Shown here: one piece after another, positions 1 to 4,656 of the stretch
How the letters are laid out: each line of letters starts with the position of its first letter
Position numbering within the stretch: position 1 is the stretch's first letter
Origin: Candidatus Woesearchaeota archaeon
GTDB lineage: Archaea > Nanobdellota > Nanobdellia > Woesearchaeales > GW2011-AR9
Reading direction: 5' to 3'
Assembly (NCBI GenBank): GCA_018303045.1
Contig: JAGVYX010000069.1
Coordinates: 1-7,483, forward strand
DNA length: 7,483 nucleotides
Translations under genes and position numbers: made by a program
Notes under the pieces: model-generated
Seen by the model: the letters and a program-made list of their open reading frames with translations, nothing else
Told to the model about the DNA's origin: nothing
Databases searched by the model: none

Positions 1-10
1 ATCAAAATTC

Positions 11-19
11 TTTTAAATA
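11..19 (+). promoter_or_regulatory. TATA-box-like element for the winged-helix gene
   Basis: The stretch TTTTAAATA is centred about 25 bases before the ATG at 40. In archaea the TATA box sits about 26 bases before the transcription start, so the transcript would begin at or very near the ATG. No Shine-Dalgarno sequence lies between, which supports a leaderless mRNA. The octamer CAAAATTC at 3-10 directly precedes the box. Confidence 0.5.
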
Positions 20-39
20 GAAGAATCATCTTTCAGCAA

Positions 40-645
40 ATGCCTAAATCCAATTTCCTGCTGGTAGACTTAAATGAAGCTAAAACCAAAAAACTGGCGG
101 AAACGATTACTTCCGACACTTCCAGAAAAATTCTTAATTATTTAGCTGATAAAGAGCACGATACAGAGCAAAATGTTTCTAATTTTCTAAAATTGCCTAT
201 ATCTACAGTCCATTACCATTTGCAGAAATTAACGGAAGCTAAACTAGTGGAAATTCAGGAATTTCATTACAGCGTCAAAGGCCGGGAAGTAAACCACTAT
301 CAATTAGCCAACAAATACATCATCATTGCCCCCGGGAAAGTTTCCGGGTTAAAACAAAAACTGAAAGGCCTGTTGCCGGCAGCTTTAGCTGCAGCAGGAA
401 TTAGCGCCGTTATTAAGGTAATTCAATCAAATAACCTGTCTTCAACAGCAAAAATAGCCGCCGAAGCTGGCCCAGAAATAGCCCGCGCTTTAGATTCCAC
501 CGTTCAGCCGGCGCAGTCGACTCTGGAAGCTTCTCTCCCAACAATCGCTCTAGCTCCAGATTTAGCCTTATGGTTCTTAATTGGCAGTATAGCTGCTTTG
601 GCCCTTTATCTGTTAATAGAAATAATTAGGGAAAAGTTTAAATAA
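40..645 (+). CDS. membrane-anchored winged helix-turn-helix regulator
   Basis: A predicted transcription regulator fixed to the cytoplasmic membrane. Residues about 19-97 form an ArsR-like winged helix-turn-helix: helices around TSRKILNYLAD, a recognition helix around STVHYHLQKLTEAKLV, and a wing ending in a strand near YIIIAPGK. Two hydrophobic segments follow, residues 111-128 (Leu/Ala-rich) and 175-196, separated by a roughly 45-residue Ala/Ser/Pro-rich linker that would lie outside the cell. The lysine-rich tail after the second segment fits the positive-inside rule, leaving the DNA-binding domain and the C-terminus in the cytoplasm. The ATG at 40 is chosen because a TATA-like box lies about 25 bases upstream. 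The antitoxin frame begins 4 bases after the stop. The DNA target and the signal are unknown. The fold call is firm; membrane anchoring is inferred from hydrophobicity. Confidence 0.8.
   Translation: MPKSNFLLVDLNEAKTKKLAETITSDTSRKILNYLADKEHDTEQNVSNFLKLPISTVHYHLQKLTEAKLVEIQEFHYSVKGREVNHYQLANKYIIIAPGKVSGLKQKLKGLLPAALAAAGISAVIKVIQSNNLSSTAKIAAEAGPEIARALDSTVQPAQSTLEASLPTIALAPDLALWFLIGSIAALALYLLIEIIREKFK
631..644 (+). promoter_or_regulatory. possible own promoter of the toxin-antitoxin pair
   Basis: GAAAAG followed by TTTAAATA (637-644) looks like an archaeal BRE plus TATA box overlapping the stop codon of the upstream gene. Its centre is about 26 bases before an in-frame GTG at 667, the same spacing as other apparently leaderless genes in this window. 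The pair could therefore be transcribed separately from the winged-helix gene. Confidence 0.4.
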
Positions 646-648
646 TAC

Positions 649-900
649 ATGTTTTACATGTTTAACGTGGGAACGCAAATTACTGTCAGAGATGTAGATT
701 CAGATGCTTTTAAGGAATTTAAAGCTGAAGCTATAAAACGCGGACTAACCTTAGGAGCGGCATTAACCATAGCTATAGAAAAATTTAATTCCGAAAAAAA
801 ACCTAAACTAAAGTTTTCTGATTGGAAAGCTACTAGCTGGGGTAAAGGAACTGAACATCTTAGCGAAGAAGTCGACGAGATTCTTTATGGTGGAAAGTAA
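649..900 (+). CDS. ribbon-helix-helix antitoxin, VapB-like
   Basis: An 83-residue frame predicted to be the antitoxin of the pair: it would bind operator DNA as a ribbon-helix-helix dimer and neutralise the PIN toxin with its C-terminal tail. The strand TQITVRDVD followed by two helices (about FKEFKAEAIKRG and LGAALTIAIEKF) is a typical ribbon-helix-helix. The tail from about residue 50 has Trp and acidic residues and is probably the toxin-binding part. The longest frame is given because the start is unresolved: ATG at 649, ATG at 658 and GTG at 667 are all in frame and none has a Shine-Dalgarno sequence. GTG 667 is favoured by TATA spacing and would make the protein begin just before the first strand, as is usual in this family. 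The stop overlaps the toxin start by one base. Confidence 0.8.
   Translation: MFYMFNVGTQITVRDVDSDAFKEFKAEAIKRGLTLGAALTIAIEKFNSEKKPKLKFSDWKATSWGKGTEHLSEEVDEILYGGK
889..893 (+). promoter_or_regulatory. ribosome binding site of the PIN toxin gene
   Basis: GGTGG lies inside the last codons of the antitoxin, 6 bases before the toxin ATG at 900. Together with the TAATG stop/start overlap it indicates that the two genes are translated from one mRNA and probably coupled. Confidence 0.55.
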
Positions 901-1298
901 TGATTTTTATTGATGCCAGTGTTTTTTTAGCTAAAGATAACCTTAGTGATGTGCATCATCAAAAAGCCTTGGCTATTTTGGAAGACGTTGAAAAAGATAA
1001 ATATGGGTCAGCGCTAACCTCCGATTATATTTTTAATGAAGTTGTCGGTGTAACTTGCAGGAAGAAAAGTAAGGAAAAAGCCATTGAATTAGGACGGAAG
1101 ATTCTCCATTCAACATCTTTACTAAATATTAATGATCATCTTCTCGAAAAATCTTGGAATTTGTTCATTGAAAGTGGGTTTAATTTTAGTTTGGTTGATT
1201 GCACAATTATAATTGTTAACGAAATACTGAAAATTGAATTTCTAGCCACTTTTGATAAAGAATTTAAAAAAATTAAAGAAATTCAAGTGGTTGATTAA
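900..1298 (+). CDS. PIN-domain RNase toxin, VapC-like
   Basis: A predicted metal-dependent endoribonuclease toxin. The 132 residues form a single PIN domain of normal VapC length. The expected acidic active-site residues are all present: D5 in the N-terminal FIDAS strand, E47 in FNEVVG, D100 in SLVDC, and D119 in ATFDKEF. Nothing suggests inactivation. VapC toxins of known target usually cut initiator tRNA or ribosomal RNA, but the target here cannot be read from sequence. The ATG overlaps the antitoxin stop in TAATG and has an internal GGTGG ribosome site. The gene ends within the last codon of the convergent DUF4349 gene: both stops use the self-complementary TTAA at 1295-1298, so no separate terminator can lie between them. 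Confidence 0.85.
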   Translation: MIFIDASVFLAKDNLSDVHHQKALAILEDVEKDKYGSALTSDYIFNEVVGVTCRKKSKEKAIELGRKILHSTSLLNINDHLLEKSWNLFIESGFNFSLVDCTIIIVNEILKIEFLATFDKEFKKIKEIQVVD

Positions 1299-2152
1299 GC
1301 TCTTCTCTTCACTGCCCGAACAATTAACCATACGATGAGAGCCAATACTGCCCAAGGCAATACGCCAAACAGCCATCGCAGCAGGGCATTGAAACTAATC
1401 ACCAATTTCCTGATTAGCTCGGAAAAATTAATGAATTCTACACCCTGATAGCTCGAGTGAGCTTCCTGCAAATTAACGCCAACGGTAAAATATTCAATCC
1501 GATCGCCTTGGTTTTCCAGCTGTTTTTGCAAATCGTTTAAATACTGCTCCTGCTGGCTGAGTTGCTGCTGCAATTCCACTCTGGTTTTCTCTTCTTTAGT
1601 TTCTTTCAGCAGGCTCTTTAACCGGGCTAATTCCTGCTTCGCCTGATCAATCTGCTCTTGCAGATTTACCATCTGGCCGGTAACATCCCGTCCGTTATCA
1701 GTTAAAGATAACACTTTGCCAATCTCCCGGATTTGCGTTAGAAAGAAACTGTAGCGTTCAGCTTTAACTTTAACATTATAGGATCCGTAAGAAGTATCAG
1801 CGTAAGCATTGACATTCTCATACAAAAGCAAAGAATCTGTAGCTTGGATCAGCTCTTTTAGCTGCTGCTGGGCGTTATCAAACCGGCCGCGCTTTATCTC
1901 CAAGGAGACGTAAGCGTCGCGCTCAATCTGCCTTTCCTGGACCTCTGGCGCAAAATCATCATAATAAACTGGCGGCGAAACCATTCCCAGCCGAGCGCTG
2001 GCTGCGTCGCTCTTGCCTGCGGATAATTCTGCGTAAGGCATCGGCCCGCCATAACCGCTATCATTAACTACGGCGGATAAGATTAACACTGCAGCTGCTA
2101 AAACCAGTAAAAACCAATGCTTCTTCATCATGCTTCCAATTTTATCGAACAT
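1295..2152 (-). CDS. DUF4349-like membrane protein with coiled coil
   Basis: A 285-residue predicted envelope protein of unknown function. It has an N-terminal transmembrane or signal-anchor segment (about residues 12-29, after KK), an extended low-complexity region, an alpha/beta domain (about 70-158), and a long Gln/Glu/Lys-rich coiled coil (about 160-215). A short domain containing YFTVGVNL follows, then a C-terminal transmembrane helix (about 260-279) ending in basic KRRA. This order matches the DUF4349 family, where most of the protein lies outside the membrane between two anchors. No lipobox Cys is seen, so it is not an obvious lipoprotein. The frame also has an ATG at 2158, but GGAGG lies only 2 bases before it; the ATG at 2152 has ideal 8-base spacing and is chosen. 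A TATA box lies at 2199-2206. Confidence 0.75.
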   Translation of the reverse strand: MFDKIGSMMKKHWFLLVLAAAVLILSAVVNDSGYGGPMPYAELSAGKSDAASARLGMVSPPVYYDDFAPEVQERQIERDAYVSLEIKRGRFDNAQQQLKELIQATDSLLLYENVNAYADTSYGSYNVKVKAERYSFFLTQIREIGKVLSLTDNGRDVTGQMVNLQEQIDQAKQELARLKSLLKETKEEKTRVELQQQLSQQEQYLNDLQKQLENQGDRIEYFTVGVNLQEAHSSYQGVEFINFSELIRKLVISFNALLRWLFGVLPWAVLALIVWLIVRAVKRRA

Positions 2153-2160
2153 AATCATCG

Positions 2161-2165
2161 CCTCC
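2161..2165 (-). promoter_or_regulatory. strong Shine-Dalgarno of the DUF4349-like gene
   Basis: The minus strand reads GGAGG 8 bases before the ATG at 2152 and only 2 bases before the upstream in-frame ATG at 2158. It therefore decides the start in favour of 2152. Confidence 0.75.
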
Positions 2166-2198
2166 GATAATTTAGTAATTGGAGTAGGCAGCCGGAGA

Positions 2199-2206
2199 TA
2201 TATAAA
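2199..2206 (-). promoter_or_regulatory. TATA box of the DUF4349-like gene
   Basis: The minus strand reads TTTATATA. The centre is about 50 bases upstream of the ATG at 2152, which predicts a transcription start near 2176 and a leader of about 24 bases carrying the GGAGG site. Confidence 0.6.
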
Positions 2207-2257
2207 CTAACCTAAGACTTCCATCGCCATTAAAGTCATAAATAGGCTAGAAAGCCA

Positions 2258-2267
2258 TTCGCGCGAA
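2258..2267 (+). repeat. GC-core palindrome upstream of the DUF4349 promoter
   Basis: TTCGCGCGAA is a perfect 10-base palindrome in otherwise AT-rich DNA, flanked by GCC (2254-2256) and GGC (2271-2273). It lies about 50 bases upstream of the DUF4349 TATA box, so it could be an operator or a small hairpin. No function is proven. Confidence 0.35.
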
Positions 2268-2286
2268 AAAGGCAACGAAACTTCCC

Positions 2287-2314
2287 ATTTAATGTTATAA
2301 ATTTAATGCTATAA
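2287..2314 (+). repeat. two-copy 14-base tandem repeat
   Basis: ATTTAATGTTATAA (2287-2300) is followed immediately by ATTTAATGCTATAA (2301-2314), differing at one base. It lies between the DUF4349 promoter and the U-rich tracts downstream of the micro-gene. It may be simple slippage in AT-rich DNA. Confidence 0.55.
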
Positions 2315-2325
2315 GAATTTTTTCA

Positions 2326-2367
2326 ATAAAAAAAATAAAAATAAGTTAAGACTGAGATTAAAAAAAA
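2326..2367 (-). terminator. U-rich archaeal terminator after the micro-gene
   Basis: On the minus strand, a run of eight T residues (2367-2360) begins two bases after the stop of the 9-codon frame. A second T4-A-T8 run follows at 2340-2328. Archaeal RNA polymerase terminates at such T tracts without a strong hairpin. Confidence 0.55.
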
Positions 2368-2368
2368 T

Positions 2369-2398
2369 TTATCTCTTTTTCTTTTTCTTTGCTGCCAT
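2369..2398 (-). CDS. candidate 9-residue lysine-rich micro-protein
   Basis: The minus strand reads ATG GCA GCA, then AAG/AAA codons, AGA and TAA, giving MAAKKKKKR. It is far below usual gene-calling limits, but its surroundings are those of a gene: AGAGGTG lies 7 bases upstream of the ATG, a BRE/TATA-like element is centred about 48 bases upstream, and a run of eight T follows the stop. An in-frame ATG at 2404 would give MIMAAKKKKKR but is too close to the ribosome site. A highly basic peptide could bind nucleic acid or ribosomes, or the frame may be a regulatory leader with no stable product. I do not recognise a family. The initiation and termination signals are seen directly; translation is inference. 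Confidence 0.45.
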   Translation of the reverse strand: MAAKKKKKR

Positions 2399-2405
2399 GA
2401 TCATA

Positions 2406-2412
2406 CACCTCT
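2406..2412 (-). promoter_or_regulatory. Shine-Dalgarno of the micro-gene
   Basis: AGAGGTG on the minus strand lies 7 bases before the ATG at 2398. It is one of the two best ribosome binding sites in the window, the other being that of the DUF4349 gene, whose leader it resembles. Confidence 0.55.
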
Positions 2413-2442
2413 TTATTTAATATTTGTAAGAAAGATGTTTTC

Positions 2443-2457
2443 ATATATTAACTTTTT
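2443..2457 (-). promoter_or_regulatory. BRE/TATA-like promoter of the micro-gene
   Basis: The minus strand reads AAAAAG then TTAATATATG. A box centred near 2446 predicts a start near 2420 and a leader of about 22 bases, nearly the same as for the DUF4349 gene. Confidence 0.4.
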
Positions 2458-2479
2458 CTTTAGAGAACTTTGAAAAATA

Positions 2480-2520
2480 GAGATTTTGTTGATTTTTGGA
2501 TCTGTTACTGACAAAATCTC
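2480..2520 (+). repeat. inverted repeat A, 10-base arms
   Basis: GAGATTTTGT (2480-2489) and ACAAAATCTC (2511-2520) are perfect inverted arms around a 21-base loop. A related copy, AGAGAACTTTG, stands alone at 2462-2472. The repeat lies between the end of the glutamate dehydrogenase gene and the promoter of the micro-gene. Confidence 0.6.
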
Positions 2521-2539
2521 GACGATTTCACAGTCTCTT

Positions 2540-2581
2540 AGAGAATTTTGTCAATAAGAAATGAATTATTCAAAATTCTCT
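2540..2581 (+). repeat. inverted repeat B, 11-base arms
   Basis: AGAGAATTTTG (2540-2550) and CAAAATTCTCT (2571-2581) are perfect inverted arms around a 20-base loop. The arms are near copies of those of the neighbouring repeat at 2480-2520: GACAAAAT at 2510-2517 can also pair with ATTTTGTC at 2545-2552, so alternative folds are possible. Confidence 0.6.
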
Positions 2582-2598
2582 TTATGCTATTTTTTTCC

Positions 2599-2620
2599 AA
2601 AAATTTCAGAAAAAGAAATT
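2599..2620 (-). terminator. probable terminator of the glutamate dehydrogenase gene
   Basis: Overlapping the stop codon, the minus strand has AATTTC, a T-rich loop, and GAAATT, followed by five T residues (2603-2599). A weak hairpin plus U tract fits archaeal termination. Confidence 0.4.
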
Positions 2621-3824
2621 AAGGCTTGAAACCGCGTTGGCGCTCCGCAGCCAGTATTTTATTGATGGCATAAAGATAAGCCGCGGTTCGGAAATCATAT
2701 TTTGCGGCAGAATATTTTTTCCACAACTGCAAAAAAGCTCCCACTAGCTTCTCTTTAAGCCGGTTCTTAATTTCTACCTCGGTCCAAGATTCCTGCGCTA
2801 AATTTTGCTGCCATTCAAAGCAGCTTACCGTTACTCCGCCGGAATTGGCTAAAATGTCCGGAATAACCAGAATTTTTTTAGTCTGCAGGATTTCATCAGC
2901 TTCCTGAGTGGTCGGCCCGTTAGCTAGCTCTAAAATAATTTTGGCTTTCACTTGAGAAGCATTCTTTTTTGTGATCACCCCAGACAACGCTGAAGGAATC
3001 AGGATATCTACAGCCAATTCCAAGAGCTGATCATTGGTGATAGCCGTAACTCCCGGAACTAAGCTGACTTGCCCGGTTTTTTCTTTTACAGAAAGAACCC
3101 TATCTATCGAAAGCCCGGAAGCAGAATAAATCGCGCCTTGGGAATCGGAAACGGCGGCAATGGTATATCCAGCTTTCCATAACAAATTAGCCATGTTGCT
3201 TCCAGCATTGCCAAATCCCTGTATAGCCACCTTCTTGCTCGATAAACCGATTTTCTTAACCGCTTCTTCCAGAACATATACGCCGCCTAAAGCGGTAGCT
3301 ATATCCCTTACTTTTGAACCCCCAGCTTCCAGCGGCTTGCCGGTAATCATCCCCGGATCTTTTTTTCCAGTTAATGTTTCATATTCATCCAGCATCCAGG
3401 CCATGATTTGCGGCGTGGTATACACATCCGGAGCTGGAACGTCCTGCTGCGAACCAAGATGCTGGTAAAAAGCTCTAATGTAAGCCCGGCTTAATTTTTC
3501 AATTTCTTTAGGCGTCAAATCTTTGGGATTAATCCTTACTCCGCCTTTAGCGCCGCCCAGTGGCAGGTCAGCAACTGCGGTTTTGAGGCTCATCCAGAAT
3601 GCTAGATTGGTTACTTCTTCTTCATTAACTTCCGGATGGAAACGAATTCCGCCTTTGTATGGCCCTCTGGCGCTGTTAAATTGCACCCGGTAAGCCGGAT
3701 ACTTTTTTCCGGAAACAGATAATTCCGCCTTCCAAACGTGTTCGGGGGCTGATAACAACTGCAATTCTGTTTTGGTTAACTTAGCCAGCGGAGCAATTTT
3801 GTTAAGAAATTGTTGAAAGGCCAT
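2619..3824 (-). CDS. gdhA: glutamate dehydrogenase (NAD(P)+)
   Basis: Reversible oxidative deamination of glutamate to 2-oxoglutarate and ammonia, a cytosolic enzyme normally hexameric. The 401 residues match the family's usual length. Substrate and catalytic lysines K57 (PYKGG), K81 (SLKTA) and K93 (LPLGGAKGGVRINP) keep the family's 24- and 12-residue spacing, and D133 (APDVYT) is the expected catalytic Asp. The Rossmann motif GFGNAG is at 203-208; ANGPTT and PDILANSGGVTVSCFEW follow. The frame stays open to an ATG at 3935, but the TATA box for this gene lies inside that extension, about 26 bases before the ATG at 3824, and MAFQQFLNKIA is a normal family N-terminus. The hydrophobic 37-residue extension is therefore probably untranslated promoter DNA. 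NAD versus NADP preference cannot be decided here. Confidence 0.92.
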   Translation of the reverse strand: MAFQQFLNKIAPLAKLTKTELQLLSAPEHVWKAELSVSGKKYPAYRVQFNSARGPYKGGIRFHPEVNEEEVTNLAFWMSLKTAVADLPLGGAKGGVRINPKDLTPKEIEKLSRAYIRAFYQHLGSQQDVPAPDVYTTPQIMAWMLDEYETLTGKKDPGMITGKPLEAGGSKVRDIATALGGVYVLEEAVKKIGLSSKKVAIQGFGNAGSNMANLLWKAGYTIAAVSDSQGAIYSASGLSIDRVLSVKEKTGQVSLVPGVTAITNDQLLELAVDILIPSALSGVITKKNASQVKAKIILELANGPTTQEADEILQTKKILVIPDILANSGGVTVSCFEWQQNLAQESWTEVEIKNRLKEKLVGAFLQLWKKYSAAKYDFRTAAYLYAINKILAAERQRGFKP

Positions 3825-3846
3825 TATTAAAAAAAAGTAAATTGCT

Positions 3847-3854
3847 GATATAAA
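3847..3854 (-). promoter_or_regulatory. TATA box of the glutamate dehydrogenase gene
   Basis: The minus strand reads TTTATATC, centred about 26 bases upstream of the ATG at 3824. This predicts a leaderless mRNA; no Shine-Dalgarno sequence precedes that ATG. Confidence 0.6.
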
Positions 3855-3913
3855 TATTATGAATTTAATAGCAAATCTCGTTAATAATAGAACTTCCCGA
3901 GTATTTGCTGGAA

Positions 3914-3957
3914 TAGAGAATTTTAAAGAATTCATTTTTCACAAATATAATTCTCTA
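3914..3957 (+). repeat. 9-base inverted repeat upstream of gdhA
   Basis: TAGAGAATT (3914-3922) and AATTCTCTA (3949-3957) are perfect inverted arms with a 26-base gap. TAGAGAATTTT matches the left arm of the repeat at 2540-2581. The element lies about 60-100 bases upstream of the gdhA TATA box and just after the 111-residue gene, so it could act at either. Confidence 0.45.
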
Positions 3958-3984
3958 CAGAAAATTAGTTAAGATCTTTTCTCT

Positions 3985-4320
3985 TTAAACTTTTTTCCAA
4001 TATTCTCTTGGAACAGAATATTCTACGTTTCCAATTTTAATGAATACCCGATAGCTAGCTTGAATATCATTTCGGTGATTGATAACCCTAAATTCCTGTT
4101 CGGCTCTTTGGATGGCTTTGTCAATAGACCCTTCATGCTCGGTAGTTGTTGATTTTTCATTATAAGATTCCCAATCAGAGTGTAAAGAAACAATATAATG
4201 AGCTTTTCGAAGATTTAGGTCGTCAATTAATTGCAGGGCTTCTTTATGTTTAGCTGTTTGCTCTCGCAGCATAGATAAAGAACTATCAATTTCTCTTTGA
4301 AGGTGCTTTTTTAGACCCAT
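3985..4320 (-). CDS. hypothetical protein, 111 residues
   Basis: Not recognised. The first 60 or so residues are polar and probably helical (MGLKKHLQREIDSSLSMLRE and onward), possibly with coiled-coil character. The middle (about 55-85) is acidic and charged. The C-terminus has strand-like stretches around SYRVFIKIG and VEYSVPREYW. There is no signal peptide, transmembrane segment, metal-binding Cys/His cluster or known catalytic motif, so a soluble cytoplasmic protein is likely. The ATG at 4320 has no Shine-Dalgarno sequence but a TATA-like box (4344-4351) about 27 bases upstream, consistent with a leaderless mRNA. It is divergent from lonB across a 336-base gap and 160 bases upstream of gdhA, which has its own promoter. 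No function is assigned. Confidence 0.65.
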   Translation of the reverse strand: MGLKKHLQREIDSSLSMLREQTAKHKEALQLIDDLNLRKAHYIVSLHSDWESYNEKSTTTEHEGSIDKAIQRAEQEFRVINHRNDIQASYRVFIKIGNVEYSVPREYWKKV

Positions 4321-4343
4321 TTAAGATTTAATAAAAATAAACG

Positions 4344-4351
4344 ATTTATAA
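4344..4351 (-). promoter_or_regulatory. TATA box of the 111-residue gene
   Basis: The minus strand reads TTATAAAT, centred about 27 bases before the ATG at 4320, again at leaderless spacing. Confidence 0.5.
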
Positions 4352-4556
4352 TAATTATGGAACTACGATTGAATCCATGACGATAATGTTAGCAGAGAAA
4401 ATTAAGCCTAACAGCTGATATAAACTTCCCTTAAGTTATCATTCTGGAACCAGCGCAATTTGTTCCAATCCAAAATAGCTCCGAACATCGTTCCTGTTTA
4501 CAAATTGGATTGATCCCGACTAATCTAGAACTGACTCTATTAATTAAAGATGAACT
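4352..4556. other. intergenic region without a confident gene
   Basis: This is most of the 336-base divergent gap between the 111-residue gene and lonB. The longest frame of note is a 26-codon minus-strand frame at 4408-4488 (start MFGAILDWNKLRWF), with AGGA only 5 bases from the ATG and no convincing promoter. Short inverted repeats include TGGAAC/GTTCCA (4445-4450, 4462-4467) and CAATCCAA/TTGGATTG (4466-4473, 4505-4512). I see no tRNA or other recognisable RNA. A decayed gene or a small RNA is possible. Confidence 0.4.
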
Positions 4557-4578
4557 CAAAATTCAGTATAGAATTTTG
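4557..4578 (+). repeat. inverted repeat upstream of lonB
   Basis: CAAAATTC (4557-4564) and GAATTTTG (4571-4578) are perfect arms around AGTATA. The arm sequence is the same octamer found in repeat B at 2540-2581 and at 3-10. The position, about 80-100 bases before the lonB ATG and 2 bases before a second palindrome, suggests an operator. Confidence 0.5.
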
Positions 4579-4580
4579 TG

Positions 4581-4600
4581 CCTTTTGTATATACAAAGGG
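4581..4600 (+). promoter_or_regulatory. near-perfect 20-base palindrome, possible lonB operator
   Basis: The 20 bases match their reverse complement at 18 positions; the inner 14 (TTTGTATATACAAA) are perfect. They sit immediately upstream of an AT-rich stretch with TATA candidates (TTAAATTT at 4602, TTTATG near 4619, TATAAAAG at 4633) in the lonB promoter region. This resembles a dimeric repressor or activator site. It does not match the Pyrococcus Phr heat-shock operator as I know it. Which TATA candidate is used is unclear, because none has the leaderless spacing seen at the other genes. Confidence 0.5.
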
Positions 4601-4656
4601 CTTAAATTTTTACGAAAATTTATGTCCTTTAGTATAAAAGATTAAGTTCTAAGATC

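Noticed and set aside
2207..2275. 22-codon minus-strand frame from a TTG, reading through the GC palindrome and ending just before the DUF4349 TATA box.
   Set aside because: It needs a TTG start with a weak GGGAAG site, has no promoter of its own, and open stretches of this size are common by chance.
2462..2581. The spaced repeats were considered as a short CRISPR array.
   Set aside because: The repeat units are only about 11 bases, mostly inverted rather than direct, and irregularly spaced; no cas genes are in the window.
3160..3468. 102-codon plus-strand open frame opposite gdhA.
   Set aside because: It lies wholly within the conserved GDH coding region and has no family resemblance, promoter or ribosome site; it is a shadow frame.
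4376..4420. Possible C/D-box small RNA (ATGACGA near 4377, CTGA at 4415-4418).
   Set aside because: The C box deviates from consensus, no internal D'/C' boxes are visible, and no terminal stem closes the element.
4483..4493. GAAC-ATC-GTTC resembling a eukaryotic-type heat shock element.
   Set aside because: Archaea lack the HSF family, the arms are only four bases, and it lies well upstream of the lonB promoter candidates.
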